Assembly (NCBI GenBank): GCA_015492875.1
Contig: WGEI01000542.1
Location: 1 to 5,590 of the forward strand
DNA from: Anaerolineae bacterium
GTDB taxonomy: Bacteria > Chloroflexota > Anaerolineae > Aggregatilineales > Phototrophicaceae
Direction of reading: 5' to 3'
Length of the DNA stretch: 5,590 nucleotides
Shown: one piece after another, positions 4,938 through 5,590 of the stretch
Layout of the letters: every line of letters starts with the position of its first letter
Position numbering within the stretch: position 1 is the first letter of the stretch
Notes under the pieces: model-generated
Told to the model about the DNA's origin: nothing
What the model saw: only the letters and a program-made list of their open reading frames with translations
Databases searched by the model: none
Translations under genes and position numbers: made by a program

Positions 4938-5590
4938 CTATTTGCCGCGCCATTCCGGTTTGGTTTTGGTCATAGCGGCTTGGACGCCTGTCATAAAATC
5001 TTCGCTGCACATCAGTACGCTTTGCGCCCATGCTTCTAGCTGTAAGCCGCGCTGCATATCTGCGATACCATTGATGACGCGCTTCGCATAATTCACCGCT
5101 AGCGGCGCCGCTTCGCAAAGCTCTTGCGCTAATGTTTCCGCTTGTGCTAGCAAGGCGTCTTGGGGCACAATGGCATTCACCACGCCCCATTGCTCTGCTT
5201 TATCGAGCGGGATATTTTTCCCCGTCATGATGAATTCTTTGGCGCGTGCTGGCCCCACTAAACGGGTGAGGCGGGTTGTGCCCCCAACATCTGGAATAAG
5301 GCCTAATTTCGCCTCTGGCAATCCCAGTTTTGTGCCCTCTGCTGCGATGCGCATATCGCAGGCCAGCGCAATTTCACATCCCAAACCGATAGCATAGCCA
5401 TGCAAAACGCCGATAACAGGAATTGTTAATTGCTCAATTTTGTTCAAAACCGCTTGAAATGCCTCTGTCAATGGGAATAGGTTTTCGCGCCAACCTTCGC
5501 CAAAGCGCCCGATAAGCTCTTCAAACGCCGTCAGGTCAATGCCAGCACAGAAAGCCCGCCCTTCGCCGCGCAATAGGGCGACCCGCACCC
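4938..5590 (-). CDS. Enoyl-CoA hydratase/isomerase family protein, N-terminus cut by window edge
   Basis: This is a crotonase-fold enzyme acting on acyl-CoA thioesters, most often adding water to 2-enoyl-CoA in beta-oxidation. About 217 codons are visible; the first 40-50 residues lie beyond the right edge, and the frame is open through the last base, so the GTG at 5588 is not the start. Counting that codon as residue 1, the first oxyanion-hole segment is RAFCAGIDL (11-19) and the second is HGYAIGLGCEIALACD (63-78). The two catalytic glutamates of rat mitochondrial hydratase (E144 and E164) align with E72 in GCE and E92 in GLPEAKLG, so hydratase activity is plausible. GGTTRLTRLVG (102-112) is the family signature, and the end PEWRGK is typical of it. 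Family members differ widely in substrate, and the sequence does not settle which is used. The barrel-like gene follows 61 bases downstream. Confidence 0.93.
   Translation of the reverse strand, partial: VRVALLRGEGRAFCAGIDLTAFEELIGRFGEGWRENLFPLTEAFQAVLNKIEQLTIPVIGVLHGYAIGLGCEIALACDMRIAAEGTKLGLPEAKLGLIPDVGGTTRLTRLVGPARAKEFIMTGKNIPLDKAEQWGVVNAIVPQDALLAQAETLAQELCEAAPLAVNYAKRVINGIADMQRGLQLEAWAQSVLMCSEDFMTGVQAAMTKTKPEWRGK

Noticed and set aside
4906..5190. 94-codon minus-strand frame overlapping the hydratase gene
   Set aside because: It is another frame of the strongly supported hydratase coding region and shows no family features.

Overview
The window reads as chromosomal DNA of a free-living bacterium with moderate GC. 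The mix of a secreted protein built of YP-x-W repeats, a LppX/LolA-type lipoprotein and a bacterial PHAX-type RNA-binding protein suggests Chloroflexota (Anaerolineae-like). That assignment is inference from protein style, since no marker gene is present. No mobile element, CRISPR array, tRNA or rRNA was seen.

Layout, left to right. (1) 1-233, minus: the N-terminal part of a response regulator, running off the left edge, with its own extended -10 promoter at 281-312. (2) 332-371: an intrinsic terminator that closes the next gene. (3) 419-1939, minus: a 506-residue secreted protein made of three copies of a domain of about 150 residues. (4) 1940-2286: a 347-base gap. Its right half holds a plus-strand promoter (2100-2128) and, about 7 bases further on, a compact fold closed by a perfect 8-bp helix (2140-2147 with 2242-2249). 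This is a candidate small RNA that carries a 13-base complement of the 16S rRNA 3' end and a 10-codon frame. (5) 2287-3117, minus: a lipoprotein. (6) 3118-3320: a divergent promoter region. (7) 3321-4190, plus: a PHAX-domain protein with a Lys/Gly-rich tail and a C-terminal coiled coil, ending at a strong terminator (4212-4237) that lies between convergent genes. (8) 4241-4876, minus: a barrel-like protein of unknown function. (9) 4938-5590, minus: an enoyl-CoA hydratase/isomerase whose N-terminus lies beyond the right edge.

Most genes look like separate transcription units. The one possible operon is the hydratase followed by the barrel-like gene (61-base gap), and even there a candidate internal promoter exists. 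The genes do not form a recognisable pathway. The two items most worth following are the small-RNA candidate at 2135-2281 and the bacterial PHAX-type protein.
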